Source: Cucumis sativus
Lineage: Eukaryota > Streptophyta > Magnoliopsida > Cucurbitales > Cucurbitaceae
Reading direction: 5' to 3'
Length of the DNA stretch: 64,000 nucleotides
NCBI RefSeq assembly: GCF_000004075.3
Contig: NC_026661.2
Coordinates: 2,046,001 to 2,110,000 of the forward strand
Shown one piece after another: positions 13,302 through 25,745 of the stretch (position 1 is the stretch's first letter; each line of letters begins with the position of its first letter). The position numbers were made by a program, and so were the translations under genes. The notes beneath the pieces were generated by a model. The model was not told where the DNA came from. It did no database searches and saw only the letters and a program-made list of their open reading frames with translations.

Positions 13302-13720
13302 CTCCGGTTCAGTGCCAAAGGCTTGGAGTTTGAAGCCCTAGAAAATCACAAAGGTGTAGTAATTTGAGGTGGAAGCACAGAATTCCGCTAGAAATCAATC
13401 ACAGCCGTCAAATACAAGTCCGGGTTCGGAATTGGAGCAGGCGAATCAGAGGTGCAGAAGACGAGGGAAGTGGGTAAGGAGACAAAGAAATTGAAGTCAA
13501 ATTGAAGCTCCGATGAAGAAGAAAAGAGAGAAGATACCGGGAAGAGGAAGAAGAAGAGGAGGAGGAAGAAGAAGAAGAAGAAGATAGAGAGAGAAGGAAT
13601 TGAAATGGTTAGAGTTGAGAAGCAGTGATTGGTGCTCCGGCTCCGATGAAGTTCCCGGTAAAGTTGATAACAGCTAAGAGCATATTCTAAGGCCGTTGTT
13701 TGGTAACGCACAAGCTTCCG
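13302..13720 (-). promoter_or_regulatory. WRKY1: Probable 5' UTR exon of the WRKY1-like gene
   Basis: On the minus strand this is a CT/TTC-rich leader with a (GAA)n stretch on the plus strand at about 13546-13586. It ends in a good donor (CCGGAG|GTAGAG, GT at 13301-13300). A leader intron of about 1 kb would run to an acceptor just upstream of the ATG at 12276. The 5' border is uncertain. Confidence 0.45.
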
Positions 13721-16700
13721 CTTCTTAATGCCATGGTTTATATATTACTAATTTATTACCATATTATGTATTTTAAAGTTTAACTAACAAAATTACTTAC
13801 CATATTATCAATTTATAAGTTCTATTTACATTTTTTTTTGTTTGCGTTTGTAGAATAGCGAAAAAAAAATATTTTTTTAAATTACAAAAATAGTAAATTT
13901 AAAAGTTAATAATTGTGCATAATAGTATATCACTAATTATTTGTCATATTTATTATATTTACAATATACATTAAAATGTGTTATGAGTTATTTTTTTTAA
14001 ATATTTTTGTCTTCTAATGTTTTTTTCCTGTGTCGATAGTTGTTAAATTTTAAAATGGTTCAATTTGGAATGAAATGTCATTGTTTTAATATCGTGAAAA
14101 ATAGAAAAAACTGATAAAACATTTATAATTTGTAAAGAAATAAATATAATAATTTTTGCTTTTTTATTAATTTTTTTAAAATAATTTATTTTCTTTAAAA
14201 CAGCTGAAAAACTTTTTCTGAAAATATTGTTTGGTGGATATTTCAAGAACAAATTATAAAAAAGAAAATTAAAATTTTTTAAAAAGTATATATTTGTTTT
14301 TTTTATGGTTTTTAAGTAAGTTAAAGAGGTTTATTGTTTATGTTACGTTTACTTATGTGATATTTATGGTTTATTTTTTTCTTTTAAGTTTGACTACTTC
14401 TTCTCCTATGTAATGAAAATATCAATTCATCTTTTATATTGATATCAAATTGATAAAAATGATGGAAAGAACAATATATCGAATGGTTGAATCATTATAA
14501 TATTGTTCATATGAGATTTTTAGATAAATTTAATTCATAGAATTTTTACAATGTTTTTTTGTATAGTATTGTTGATACAATTTTTAATATTTGATAATTT
14601 GATGTTTTCTATCCAACATTAAAATTCAATTTTTTTATTAATTCTTTCATCTTCAGGAATTTGGAAATTTAAGACTAATTTGAGTTCCAATATTTTGAAA
14701 TTCAAAAAGTTTTAGTCTTGGGTAGATGAGAACTTTAAAGTTCTGAAATCCTCTTGGTCTCAATTTTTAAATTTCCCTAACGTAAACACTTCTTTTTGTT
14801 TATTCTCAGGTAAGGTATCTATCTACAGAGGATTCTCGTGGGCTTGGAACCAATTGCTTATTGGGCTTAAATTGTTTTGTTAGGCCCAATCTATTTATGA
14901 TTTTCATTATGGACTCAAGTTTTTCCAGGTGATAACGTAACAAAATTTAATTGATCAAAATTCTCCATTAACATTTGTCTCTTGAATTACGTGCTTTAAG
15001 ATAGAAAAAAATAGGATAATGGTAAAGGTAGTAATTAAATTTAAAATAATTAAATATATAACAATATTTTAAAAATATTATAAATATAACAGAATCTGTA
15101 AATAAAAAAAATGTGGTAGATCATATTACAAATATTGATCTATTTACCATGAGAGTCTATTATTATATAATTTATTTTGAACTTTTTTGAATTTATTTAC
15201 AATATAGTAAAAGGAGTTTGATATTTAAACTTTCACCTCATCTAATTACTATATATATTTAACTGCAAAATATCTTGGTTTTGCTTTTTTTTTTTTCTTT
15301 TTTTACTTTGTTTTGTTCTATTGTATGGTAAATAATAAAATGGATTTTGTACATATTTTCAAGAAATTATATTATATTCTATGATGAGCCAACTAATTTA
15401 TAATGTCGCTTGTCTATCAATGAAAACATATGAGTATCTATTATTGGTAAACAGTGAGATTTTGTTATACTCATAAATGTTTTCAACAATTTTATCTTTT
15501 AAAACAACTAATCTCTATATATAGGTTATTTTATGTATTTAATAATTATGATTTCGGTAATATCTAATTGGTTTTGTTTTATTATGATCCCAACTTCAAT
15601 AGTTTTCATCATTAAACTTTGCCCATTGACTGATGAACTCTACCCTCCAACGTTTGTAATGACTCCACTTGTTAATTAGCCATTGTCGATGATCAACTTT
15701 TGTAGCAAACGACAATTATCTTCCCTACATGCTACAATGATCATCTAGGTAAGTTAAAGTGTTTTTAAATACAAAATTGTAATGAATTAGTTTATAGTGT
15801 TTACGGCTTAATAGTCGTCTTATATGATAGTTTAAACCCTCGTAAGTTTATTTTTGGTTTTACCCAAAAGATCTTATAGGATTGGTGATAATTGCTCTCC
15901 TTTATATGCTCATGAATCATGGAAATTGATACAGGACTTTGATTGCATTTATTTTGCACTAATGTACATGCACAATAAACTCTAAACTCCAATTTAACAT
16001 AAGAAGCACTAAAAAGCCTTAAATCTTTTGATGACTTACAATTTTTGTCAAATGATATACTCACGCATTTCATGAAAGTATAGTATAAATTTGAGTTTTA
16101 AGAGTTCACAAGTCCCCAAACTTTGCATTGTGGGCTCCAAAAGTTTACAACTCCTTAAACTTTATATTATGGATCTTAAAAGTTCACAACTTCACCTTTG
16201 TCCTAAACATCCGGAGTCTTGTGTTTGGATGCCTAAAAATTATAGTATTGTTTGATAACGATTTAGTTTTCACTTGATACCAATTCATTTTAATTTGATT
16301 GTTTTTAAAATTTATGTTTGTTTTCTCTCAAATTTTCAATTAGTTTAAAATAACACTTGAAACTAGTAAAAATCTAAAATTGAAAACAAACTTTTAAGAA
16401 ACACGTCTTCTAGTTTTCAAAAGTACTTTATTTTAGGCAAAATTAATAAAAATATTTTAAAATATAGCAAAGTATTGTAGTTTATCTACGATACATTACA
16501 ATAGACAACAATATTTGCCTATTTGTGTCATGATACACACAAATGGTTGTCTATCATAAATGATTAAAATTTTAAGTTTCATATGAAAGTATTAAAGAAG
16601 GTACTTAGGTAGTCTCAATAGTTAGGTTATGGTGTGGAAATATGTGCATTGATCATCATTTGATTTTTTTTTCTTTTTGAAAATTAAGATGGTGAATACT

Positions 16701-17160
16701 ACTTTTTTTTAAAAAAAAAAAATCGATTAAAGGTCTCCTAAAGTATGTGCAAATAGTTACTAAACAAACCATGACAAAGTATACGTTTTTTTTTAGATAT
16801 ACAATTTTATTAAAATTAGTGGATCCTATATATAAAAACATGATTCTTCTACTAACAAGAGTTTTCAAAACATTCACCAAAATTTAAGAAAAAAATCAAA
16901 GACGAAAAAAGATACCTACACCTTATCAACAGTTAAAAAAGGTTAAAATTTGAAGAAAAAAAAAAAAGTAGTTTTTAAATTTTTATTTTTGTTTTAGAAT
17001 TATAAAAAATTAAAATTGTTAGTCATAAATAATTTCAAACTACTTTTATTAACGCTCACATTCAGGGTCTCGTTTAATATTATGAACAGTCTAGGGAATT
17101 ACTGGAAAATTTCAAAACTTTAGGGCCTTTCAGCAATAAAATAAAATTTGTAAGACACGC
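13721..17160. other. AT-rich intergenic DNA
   Basis: No gene recognised over about 3.4 kb. A block at 14845-14905 holds GGGCTT and AGGCCCAAT site-II-like motifs but no nearby start. An imperfect duplication of about 55 bases (AGTTCACAA...AAACTTT...TGTGGGCTC) lies at about 16100-16195. Long A and T runs dominate the rest. Confidence 0.45.
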
Positions 17161-17176
17161 GCGTGTAACAAAGTCG

Positions 17177-17255
17177 CACGTGTTGCAAACCATTGGCCGT
17201 ATGAGTCGGTGAGAGCTTCAAGTTTTCGTTTCCTAAATTATTTTCCAAACCCTAG
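17177..17255 (+). promoter_or_regulatory. ESS2 promoter motifs: G-box core and telo-box
   Basis: CACGTG at 17177-17182 and a telo-box AAACCCTAG at 17247-17255 lie 110-190 bases upstream of the ESS2 start. Telo-boxes are common in promoters of plant genes for ribosome, RNA-processing and cell-cycle functions, which fits a splicing factor. No TATA box is obvious. Confidence 0.5.
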
Positions 17256-17365
17256 AGACGCCATAATTTCTTCTCAATCTTCTTCAGATTCCGATCGGGA
17301 ATTTTCTCTTTCGATTGATTCAATTTTCTTTTTAAATCGGAATTCGTTAATCTAGCTTTTCAATC

Positions 17366-18895
17366 ATGCTTCTTTCTCCGGGTCATTCTCCCCGGCACAT
17401 CTCATCACCGTCGCCATCGACGGTTTCCGAGAACGCGATCCAGACTCTTCAGAGTTCGTCTTCGATTACTACGCCTCAGAGCTCCAGGAAACACCCCAAG
17501 GTTCTTGATGAGGATTCTTATGTGGAAGCAATTGAGAAGATTATCGAGCGTGATTACTTTCCCGATATTTCGAAGCTCAGAGATCGTCTTGATTGGCTTG
17601 AAGCGATTAAAAGTGCAGACCCGATTTTAATCCGAGATGCGCAGTTGAAGATAATGGAGCGTCGTGGTCAGAAGGTTAAACGTTTGAACCCTGATGGTAA
17701 GTCTCAAACACCTGGTTCCACTTTTATGAGAAGCTTTACCCCTTTTGATGAATTTGAGGGCAAAACCCCGAAAACCCCCGGCTTCGGTGGAAGCGGAGTC
17801 GTCGGTGTAACGGAGGAGGGTGGTTCTGATGGTAAGGTGGTGGATGAGTCGCTGTCGCTTGATGAGTTTTTTAGGCAATATACGAGCGAGGATAATTTTA
17901 GTTTTTCGAAAATTCTGGAGAAAGATAATAGGAAGAGGAAGGAGAGATACGCTTATTTGACGGAGGGTGAAAAGGATGACGTGAAGTCAATTGAGGATGT
18001 GAAGAGAGATAGAATAACTGATGGTTATGGGACTTCCGATCAGCCGCCGAGTACCTTGGAAGGATGGAAATATACTGCTAAAAATTTGTTGATGTATCAT
18101 CCGTCGGATAGAGGTGAGGCTCCATTGACGGAGGAAGAAAGGGCTGTAAGATTGAAGGGTCTAACCAAAGAAATTAACCGATCAAGCACTCGGTTCCATG
18201 GTAAATTGATGGATTCAAGGCCAAAAGACGATGGATCGGTTGAAGTGATTTATGCCCCTGTGGCTGGAACTACACCACATCCTGTGCTGGATAGAGATGG
18301 GGATAGATTGAAGAAGTATGATTTGGAGGATTTGAGGAAGACCCCAAATCCATTTTATGTAGAATCAGGTAAAAGGGCTGAGAATGGCTACAGTTTTGTC
18401 CGAACACCGTCACCTGCACCTGGTGTAGATGAATCTCCATTTATTACATGGGGTGAAATTGAAGGAACGCCCTTGAGACTTGATCCTGAGGATACGCCTA
18501 TTGACATTGGGGGTTCTGTTGATGGACCACGTTATAACATTCCATGTCCAGCTGCAAGAGACGAGAAGGCTCATTCACTTTCAAGGGAGGCTGCAAGAAA
18601 GCTAAGGGAGAAATCAAAGATGTTTCAGAAGCCTCCATTGCCATCACCTGTTAGAGGGGGAAGTGCTAGCCCAAGTGTAAAGAGGACTCTCTCTCCGGCC
18701 GCCCAGAAGTTTGTTAGGAACGCAATAGCCAAGTCGTCATCGTCATTTGATGAGACCCTTCGTGCCAGTTACAGAGGTGGAAGCCCGAGTGCCGCCACAC
18801 CAAAAAGCGGGAGGAGTTTGTCTAGGTTTGCAAGGGATGGTAGCTTTGGCTCTAGGTCACCTTCTGTTAAAGAAGGTTCAAATCCTGCTTGGTGA
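17366..18895 (+). CDS. ESS2: ESS2/DGCR14-family splicing factor homologue
   Basis: Intronless 509-aa gene, matching the roughly 508 aa of the Arabidopsis DGCR14-like protein as I remember it. The family core begins near residue 46 (VLDEDSYVEAIEKIIERDYF), followed by LRDRLDWLEAIKS and LKIMERRGQK. The SLDEFFRQYTSEDNFSF block is near 163, and KNLLMYHPS near 235 leads the central conserved part. A Ser/Pro/Arg-rich tail (about 410-509) carries many SP dipeptides, likely phosphorylation sites. Known of the family: nuclear protein associated with the late spliceosome (C complex), linked to accurate 3' splice-site use in animals; yeast Bis1 is related. The ATG at 17366 is the first in the frame and follows a pyrimidine-rich leader. 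The gene looks intact. Confidence 0.93.
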   Translation: MLLSPGHSPRHISSPSPSTVSENAIQTLQSSSSITTPQSSRKHPKVLDEDSYVEAIEKIIERDYFPDISKLRDRLDWLEAIKSADPILIRDAQLKIMERRGQKVKRLNPDGKSQTPGSTFMRSFTPFDEFEGKTPKTPGFGGSGVVGVTEEGGSDGKVVDESLSLDEFFRQYTSEDNFSFSKILEKDNRKRKERYAYLTEGEKDDVKSIEDVKRDRITDGYGTSDQPPSTLEGWKYTAKNLLMYHPSDRGEAPLTEEERAVRLKGLTKEINRSSTRFHGKLMDSRPKDDGSVEVIYAPVAGTTPHPVLDRDGDRLKKYDLEDLRKTPNPFYVESGKRAENGYSFVRTPSPAPGVDESPFITWGEIEGTPLRLDPEDTPIDIGGSVDGPRYNIPCPAARDEKAHSLSREAARKLREKSKMFQKPPLPSPVRGGSASPSVKRTLSPAAQKFVRNAIAKSSSSFDETLRASYRGGSPSAATPKSGRSLSRFARDGSFGSRSPSVKEGSNPAW

Positions 18896-20236
18896 TGTAA
18901 TTTGTCCAATCGATATAGCATAAGTGCTTTATGTATTCTAACAATTCTGTCTTGAAAACCCTTCGTAGTATCTCTTTTGTTTTACAAGGTGTACAATGTC
19001 AATGTAAAGAGCTCGCTAATATCCTTATTTTGGATATTTGAAAACTAATGAACGACCCATTTGATTGATTGTTCTGGAATCATAAAATGTGGCTCTTATT
19101 TCTCCCTCTTCTGTGTTTAATTTCTGTATAGCGTAAAAGTTGATTTGATGAATTTCGAGCTTTCAATTACTAAGAAAGGGGTCTCAAGCTTTTGATTTCA
19201 CATTGCACTGGAATGGGAGTTTCATTGTTCAAGAAACGTGAATTGTATAGTTAAGTGCAAGTAGTTTTCTATTGAAGATCGTTGAACAAACACGAAGTAC
19301 GATTAGTAAAATAGTTATTGCCTGTAGGCTCAAATTGTATTATATATTTCTGTGGCTTCTTTTCTCTAATTTTCTATTCAAGGCTTAATGGATGACAGGA
19401 AGAGTCTTGCCTTTGAAGTCATAACAGGTAGCGTAAAAGGAATAGTTGATTATTAAAGAAGCTGTACAGTATTTCACTCTGCAGTGAACTTAACAAAAGT
19501 AAGTTTTGGGATTGAGGAAAATGCTGCAAGGAAGCAAGGGTGGGGCCGCTCTTTTTCCAAAGCATTTTCTCAAGCTTTCAGAAGCCGTGCCGTCTTGGGT
19601 GTATTGGCCTTTGAAACGTGACTTCTTCCATAATTCAACTCTTTCTCATTATTGTTTAATCTCTTTTACTAATTTTCCCGATTCTTTTTTCCAGGTATTT
19701 GTTCCCTGTCAAATCTCATTCACCTGCTCAAATGGGAAAAAAATTATAATATATGAACGGATACAAAGGGATAGGGACGAGTAGAACCCAAAAATATGGT
19801 TCACATGACAAGGGAAAGAGGGAGAAAGCCAACCTTATTATATTGGCCGAGGTGTTTTACAAGTTCAAGAATTCAACTTTTCAGCAACCGAGAACGTTTT
19901 TGAAGCCTTAAAATATGGGGTATGGAGATTACACTCGTGTGGATTTGACTTTTAACTTTGAAGGAATAAAAACTGCACGAATGTATGTGGACAGACTTAC
20001 ATTTTTCCCTCTTTTCTCTCATCCATTTTCCTAATTTAACACCGGGTAATGGATTCTAGAATCTTTGGTTGTACTTATTTCTTCGATTCCTGAGATGGCG
20101 CCTTTCATTTATGGCCATAAGAAGGCATAACGTTGTTCACTATCAGCATTTGCTTTAGTTCAAAGAATCCCCAACTCACTTAGCTATTTGAAACTTTCAT
20201 AAATTCTGGTTTGGAGGTCCTTTAGGAGTTCTGTTG
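18896..20236. other. Intergenic DNA and 5' region of the NPH3 gene
   Basis: The first few hundred bases are the likely ESS2 3' UTR and terminator region. The stretch 19.5-20.2 kb is less AT-rich and probably holds the NPH3-gene promoter and leader. A 92-codon open frame at 19506-19784 has no family resemblance and is not called a gene. Confidence 0.45.
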
Positions 20237-22760
20237 ATGGCAGTAATTAGCCCCAAAATCAGCTCAGTGGCTTCTAGTCCTTTCACTTCACCGAATATTG
20301 GGGTTTTGCTCAAGATCAAGATTATTTCATGGTTGGTTTCACTGTTTTTAAGATTATATTGCTTCATCTATGATTTTGCCTTGATTTCTGATTAAGTAGA
20401 TTATGTCTCAGGAGCCAAGAAACTGGTCTGCCTGTTTCTGTTCGGATTCGAGTTGGTGATCGGATCTTCCACCTCCACAAGGTAAAGATGATCTCGGAAA
20501 TATATCAGTGTATCCTATTCTCTTCTTTCTTTTTTCCCCCTCTAAATATCCAACATTTCTCTTCATATTCAACTATGAGAATATTAAATTTTTACCATGT
20601 TTGTTGTCACTCTGCAGCATCCTCTCCTATCAAAGAGTGGATACTTCCAGAAGAGATTGAATGAATCGACCGAGTATGAGCTTCCACCAAACTTTCCTGG
20701 AGGACCTGAAACCTTTGAGTTACTTGCACTGTTCATCTATGGCTCCTCTACTCTAGTTGATCCTTTTAACGTAGCAGCCCTCCGATGCGCTGCAGAATTT
20801 CTTGAAATGACAGATGATTACTGTTCCAGTAACCTATGCGAACGATTCGATATCTATTTGAATCAAGTGGTTTTCCAAAGCTGGGACGATACACTAATTG
20901 TACTCCAAAAGTGTCAACAATTGCTTCCTTGGTCCGAGGAGCTGTTAATTGTAAGCCGTTGCATTGAATCGCTTGCCTTCATGGCTTGCATGGAGATCCT
21001 TGACCCCGAGAGAAGACGAGACCAACCAGTTGTAACAATGGATGCATTGGCCAGTCAGGTTTGGAGCTGTGAAATCGTGAAAGAAATCTTGTGCCAAGAT
21101 CTTTGGATCAAGGACCTCATTGCTCTGCCATTTGAATTCTTCAAAAGAGTAGTGGGATCCCTGAGAAGACAAGGTATGAAAGAAAAATATGTCAGCCCCA
21201 TCATCGTTTTCTACGCAAACAAATGGATTCTTTCCGAAAAAATGCGCCAATTCTGGGAGAGTACTGATGAGAAGATTGTAGATGATGAAGCAAATGAAAA
21301 GGTTTCATATATTTTGCAAGGTCTCCTTGATCTTCTACCTATGGGACATAGAACTAGTAGAGTGGTTCCTGTAGGCTTTTACTTTGCATTGCTTTCAAAA
21401 TCACTTGAAATTGGCCTGAAAAGTAACAGCCTACAAAAACTGCAAGACCAGATAGCATCAGTATTACATTTTGCCCAAGTGGAAGACTTTCTTCTACCGA
21501 AAACAGGGGCAGACTCGGTTTCTTCCAGCATCGAGTTAGCTACTATGGAGAAGATACTAGAGTTATTTGTATCTTCTAACATGAAGATGAATCACAACCA
21601 TTCAGGAAGCAACTCAATTGTGGCAGAGTTGTGGGATGAATATCTAACCTATATAGCTCCTGATCCAAAACTCGATCAGAAACGATTTGTGGAACTCATT
21701 GAAAAAGTGCCTGGGGCGTGGCGAGAGAATCACAATCACCTTTATAGGGCAGTAAATACATTCCTGCAGGTAAATCTCGATGAAACTCTATATTCTTCAT
21801 GACGTAACTCTTTAATAATCTGTTTTTCTTTTCTTGAAACGCCATTCCAAATGAGGTTTAGACCTATTTACTCAGCTGTATAGACCAATAAACAAGATTC
21901 TAAAGCATTGATTTTGTCAATTACTACAGTACAAATGGGTCAAACAAATTTGTTCTATTTTGGAAAATGCCAAGGCTCTACCAGCTCCTTAACTGTGAAA
22001 GATTTGGTCTCTATCTTTTGTTCTTCAGGCACAGTCGCAACTTTCCCAAGAGGACAAATGGGCAGTATGCAAGTACCTCAACTGCCAGAAGCTATCACAA
22101 GAGGCGTGCATTGAGGCTGTTCAAAATGAGTTGATGCCCCTTCGTTTGATAGTCCAGGCGCTTTTCGTTCAGCAATTGAATACCCAACAGGTATTCAAGG
22201 AGTGTTCAAGCTCATTTAGGTTTGCACGTTATGGCGAATTCTCAGGAAGCATTTCAAGCTCTAGATTTCCGAACTCAAACAGCCAGAATCTACGAGACAG
22301 TCCTTATACAGATGGAGCTGATCCAAACAGAAGAACCTTAAGCTTCTTGCTACAGAAAGACCATGTGATCCAGACACATGAATCCTCTAGAAATGAATAC
22401 GAGTCGACGAGTTTCCGAATCCAGAATCTGGAACAAGAGCTGATTGCCTTGAAGAAAAGCATTCAATGGCAGACGTTGTCCAAGAAAACGGAGATGTTGT
22501 CGAGCAGCAAAGCAGAAGGAAGAACAAAACTGCCTGATGTCGAAAGTAGATACTCGAACAAGAAAAGGAACTCACACGAACAGGTAACGGGGTGCATCGG
22601 CTCTGTTAACTTTTCTGCTCAACGAAACTATGCAAGTCGTCTATTTAAGATCTTCAGCGGAATACGTCTATTTGGAAGTAGGAAACAAAAAAGAAAGTCG
22701 GGATTTCCGGCCCTTTGGCGCAGATCGATGTATCAGATTAACCATAGGCTGGATTTGTAA
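20237..22760 (+). CDS. BTB/POZ-NPH3 family protein, At5g48130-like
   Basis: Four exons, 20237-20331, 20412-20481, 20618-21769 and 22029-22760, join in frame to 682 aa. The first tiny exon gives MAVISPKISS...LLKIKIISW; the next begins SQETGLPVSVRIRVGDR. Seen: a BTB/POZ domain at about 35-145 (VGDRIFHLHKHPLLSKSGYF, then FPGGPETFELLALFIYGSS), the NPH3 domain from about 205 to 480 (QDLWIKDLIALPFEFFKRVV; then MPLRLIVQALFVQQLNTQQ), a short coiled coil near 575-595 (RIQNLEQELIALKKSI) and a basic C-terminus (SRKQKRKSG). Known: NPH3/RPT2 proteins act at the plasma membrane, often as CUL3 ubiquitin-ligase adaptors in auxin or phototropin signalling. The member-specific function is unknown to me. All splice sites are canonical and no damage is seen. 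Confidence 0.93.
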
Positions 22761-23263
22761 ATAAAAACTCAGAACAGTTCCTTTATGGAGAATGTATAAT
22801 CAATCTCTTGTAACCTCAAGTATGTTAAGGAGCAAAGGAAATAGCCATTTATTATGAACTTCGACTGCATGTTTGCTTTTTTACCATTGCATGCACAAAT
22901 TAGTACAAAGTTGTGGCAGCATTCATTCAAATTACACCAGTTTTATGTTCCTAACAAAACGTTAACAAATGAAGTCATCTACTTTATATATGATACCCAT
23001 CTTTTAGATGTCATAAACAGCTACGGATCTATTAAAGAGTTTAAGAACACGTATCAGACACTTGTTAGTGCAACAAATATATTAGACATGCATTTACTTT
23101 GATAAGTCATATATTTTTAGAAAAGTATTTCATTATCATGTCTATCTAAATTTATAAAATATTTGATTTGTTGCACTAAATTCAATTGGGTCTACAATTT
23201 AAAATTGCTAATTTAAATTTTATTTAATTTAAATGTAATGTAAAAATAATTGAGATTAAAATT

Positions 23264-23337
23264 TGTCTGAGCCCGGGTTCGAACCGGGGACCTCTAGTGT
23301 GTGAGACTAGCGTGATAACCAACTACACCACCCAGAC
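23264..23337 (-). tRNA. tRNA-Val (CAC anticodon)
   Basis: Read on the minus strand, 74 nt with discriminator A. Acceptor arm GTCTGGG/CTCAGAC pairs fully (one G-T). The anticodon stem CTAGT/ACTAG encloses loop CTCACAC, giving anticodon CAC. The T arm CCCGGTTCGAACCCGGG is perfect and D-loop residues GTTGGTTA are present. No intron. Confidence 0.95.
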
Positions 23338-23433
23338 GTCATATTAACAAAAAGTTTATTTTAATTTAATATTTAGTTTTTATTATATCAAGGAAAATTG
23401 TTTTAACTGAAACATCTGCTAAAAATTAATAAT

Positions 23434-23515
23434 CGTCGCCTGAGAGATTCGAACTCTCGCGGGGAAACCCCATGTACTTAGCAGGCACACGCCTTAACCA
23501 CTCGGCCAAAGCGAC
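23434..23515 (-). tRNA. tRNA-Ser (GCU anticodon)
   Basis: Minus strand, 82 nt. Acceptor arm GTCGCTT/AGGCGAC, D arm GGCCGAGTGGTTAAGGC, anticodon loop CTGCTAA (GCT), a long class II variable arm (GGGGTTTCCCC) and T arm GAGAGTTCGAATCTC. It lies 97 bases from the tRNA-Val gene in the same orientation; both should be independent Pol III units. Confidence 0.95.
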
Positions 23516-24113
23516 AATTGGTGAACACCAAAATGAACTTTTTGATCATAAATAATAAGCATTATTGTGAATCAAACAAAAACTACTTTTGTGAAAAAAA
23601 AAATTATTTTCAACCAATAATATATAGATAATTTTAAATAGAAAATTGCTGAAAATATTTTTTTAAAAAAAGTACATATTTAGATTATATTAATTATAGA
23701 AATTATTGATAAAAATCTATTAATATTTATGATTGTGTTTATTATATATATAATCTAAATTTTTACTATATTTTGGTTTTTTTTCCTACTTCTGAAATGT
23801 ACGTATGTTGTAGCAAAAAAAAATTAAAAGATAAAAATATTTAGTAAGTTTTCTTTTATTATTATCAAATATTGGTATATTTTATTGATGCAAAATCTTC
23901 ATTTTGGAAAATGGTAAAAAAAAGAAATTTTTACAAAATATTCATATTTCGTACAAAAATTAAGTATAATGAATTTAGTGTTTGTTTTATTATATGGACA
24001 AAAAGATTTACTTTGGTTTCTAATAATAAATATTCAAATTAATTGATAACAAGGAGGTAAATTTATAATTCTTCATCTAATTTTTTTTAGAACCAAAATT
24101 GTTCACGAGAAAC

Positions 24114-24214
24114 TCTTTTTTTTACCAAGGTATTGTAATAAAGGTTGGGATAGAGATTTGAATCTAACCTCTTGTCCACAGAAATACATAGGTGTCAGTT
24201 GAACTAAGCTCATG
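24114..24214 (-). mobile_element. tRNA-derived SINE (minus orientation)
   Basis: On the minus strand an A-box-like GAGCTTAGTTCAACTGAC is followed about 40 bases later by a B-box-like GGTTAGATTCAAATCTC, then a unique tail ending in an A run (T run on plus at about 24115-24123). This is the usual layout of plant tRNA-derived SINEs. Exact ends and target duplications were not resolved. Confidence 0.55.
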
Positions 24215-25745
24215 ACAAAATTCTTTATTTGAAAATATTTTACAATTTAAAATAATTTCTCAATTTTTTTTAAAAAAATTAGTAACTTTTCATTATTTTC
24301 TTTTGATTAACCTTTCTTTCTCAACCAACTTCATAAAGTATTCAACCCAAATTATAATGTTATTCAAATTTGACTAACGAAAAATAATTGTTCCATGTCA
24401 ACACTTCATTTACTTCAAACCTTACCCTTACAACAGATAGGTATAGAAAATTGTTTAATACAATGAACTAAAGTCACGCTTATGACGTAATCTTAGTTGA
24501 TTTCAATTGAACTATAAATTGAAATGACCCTTAATAGTAAATCAATGTGATTTTGATTGGTAGTGTTTACTCATCTAATTTTTCAAAAGTAATATGATTC
24601 TGATTCATTATGTTTATTTGACATCATAAATTTAAAGGTGGAATGAAAATGAGTAAATTGCTCTCATAATGTCATTTCGGATGGACTTCATCAAACACGC
24701 CCATTCACCAACATTTTCAAAACAAATTTTCAACTGTTTTAGACTACTCTTATTTCTGTGCGATTCAACTTGTAGTTTTTATTGTCCAACGTGCATCAAC
24801 CATTTGTTCATTGTTCTTTATGCAAGTGTAATATATTCTTCCATTAACTTTGATTTTTTACTTCGTTTCATATCGTAATCGTCGTCAATTACTTATTCAT
24901 ACATCTTCAATTAGGGACTTTGAAGAATGTATACATCTCGATAATTTATTTGAAACTTGAACTTGCATATTACTGTCGATACTTTTCAAGTATATTAACA
25001 AGTTATAATTAATTTTGTCACAATAGTTTATTTAGTATTCCTTTGATTCATGAGTACTAATGTCAAAACTATATGATGTATTATATGTTCAAATCATACT
25101 TATCAAGTTAGAAATCAAATCTTCTTATCGACTATCAATATGAATGTGTGTTTTACTGACGATCATGTTGATTAGGTCATCTAAATGTAAGTCGTTAAAT
25201 TGAAGGTGATAAGTGAATATATTGACACCGATTTATCGATAATAGTAAAACTATAACATAATTAAATGTACCAATGGATACTTATATCAATTTCACGTCA
25301 AGCTAACATGTATTTAAAAAAAGTTACACAAACTTAGATTAAAAATAACATAAAACATACCATAATAAATGAATTTATTAGACCGAGAATTGAATAGATT
25401 AGAAATTTGTAGATAATTGAAAGCTCAAAACTTAATAATTATAATATTAAAAATTGAGGGACTAATAGTTTAAAAAGAAAAGAAAATATTTTAGAGATCA
25501 ATATTCTAAGTATTGAATTTTTAACGTCTAAGATAAGTTCACAAGTCACTAATTCGTAATGGGAGTGAAGGACACCTAAATTTCATCTCATACCTAAACA
25601 TTATTCAATTCACCTTTTCGTTTCTTTTTTAAATTCGATATATATATATATATTTCTTATCTTGACAAATAAAAATGAAAAGAAAAAAAAAGCAAAGCAA
25701 ATGAATCATAATCTCTATATGTCATCTTCTTCTTCATCTTCATTT

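Larger units (their letters stand above)
22761..25745. other. Intergenic DNA carrying the tRNA pair and a SINE
   Basis: Apart from the two tRNA genes and the SINE at 24114-24214, this is AT-rich DNA with no recognised coding sequence. A (TA)n run lies at about 25638-25653. Confidence 0.5.

Noticed and set aside
13388-13711. A 107-codon frame over the WRKY leader
   Set aside because: Its Phe/Leu/Ser-rich product is a translation of the CT/GAA repeat in the 5' UTR.
19506-19784. 92-codon frame upstream of the NPH3 gene
   Set aside because: No recognisable domain and it overlaps probable promoter sequence; could be chance.
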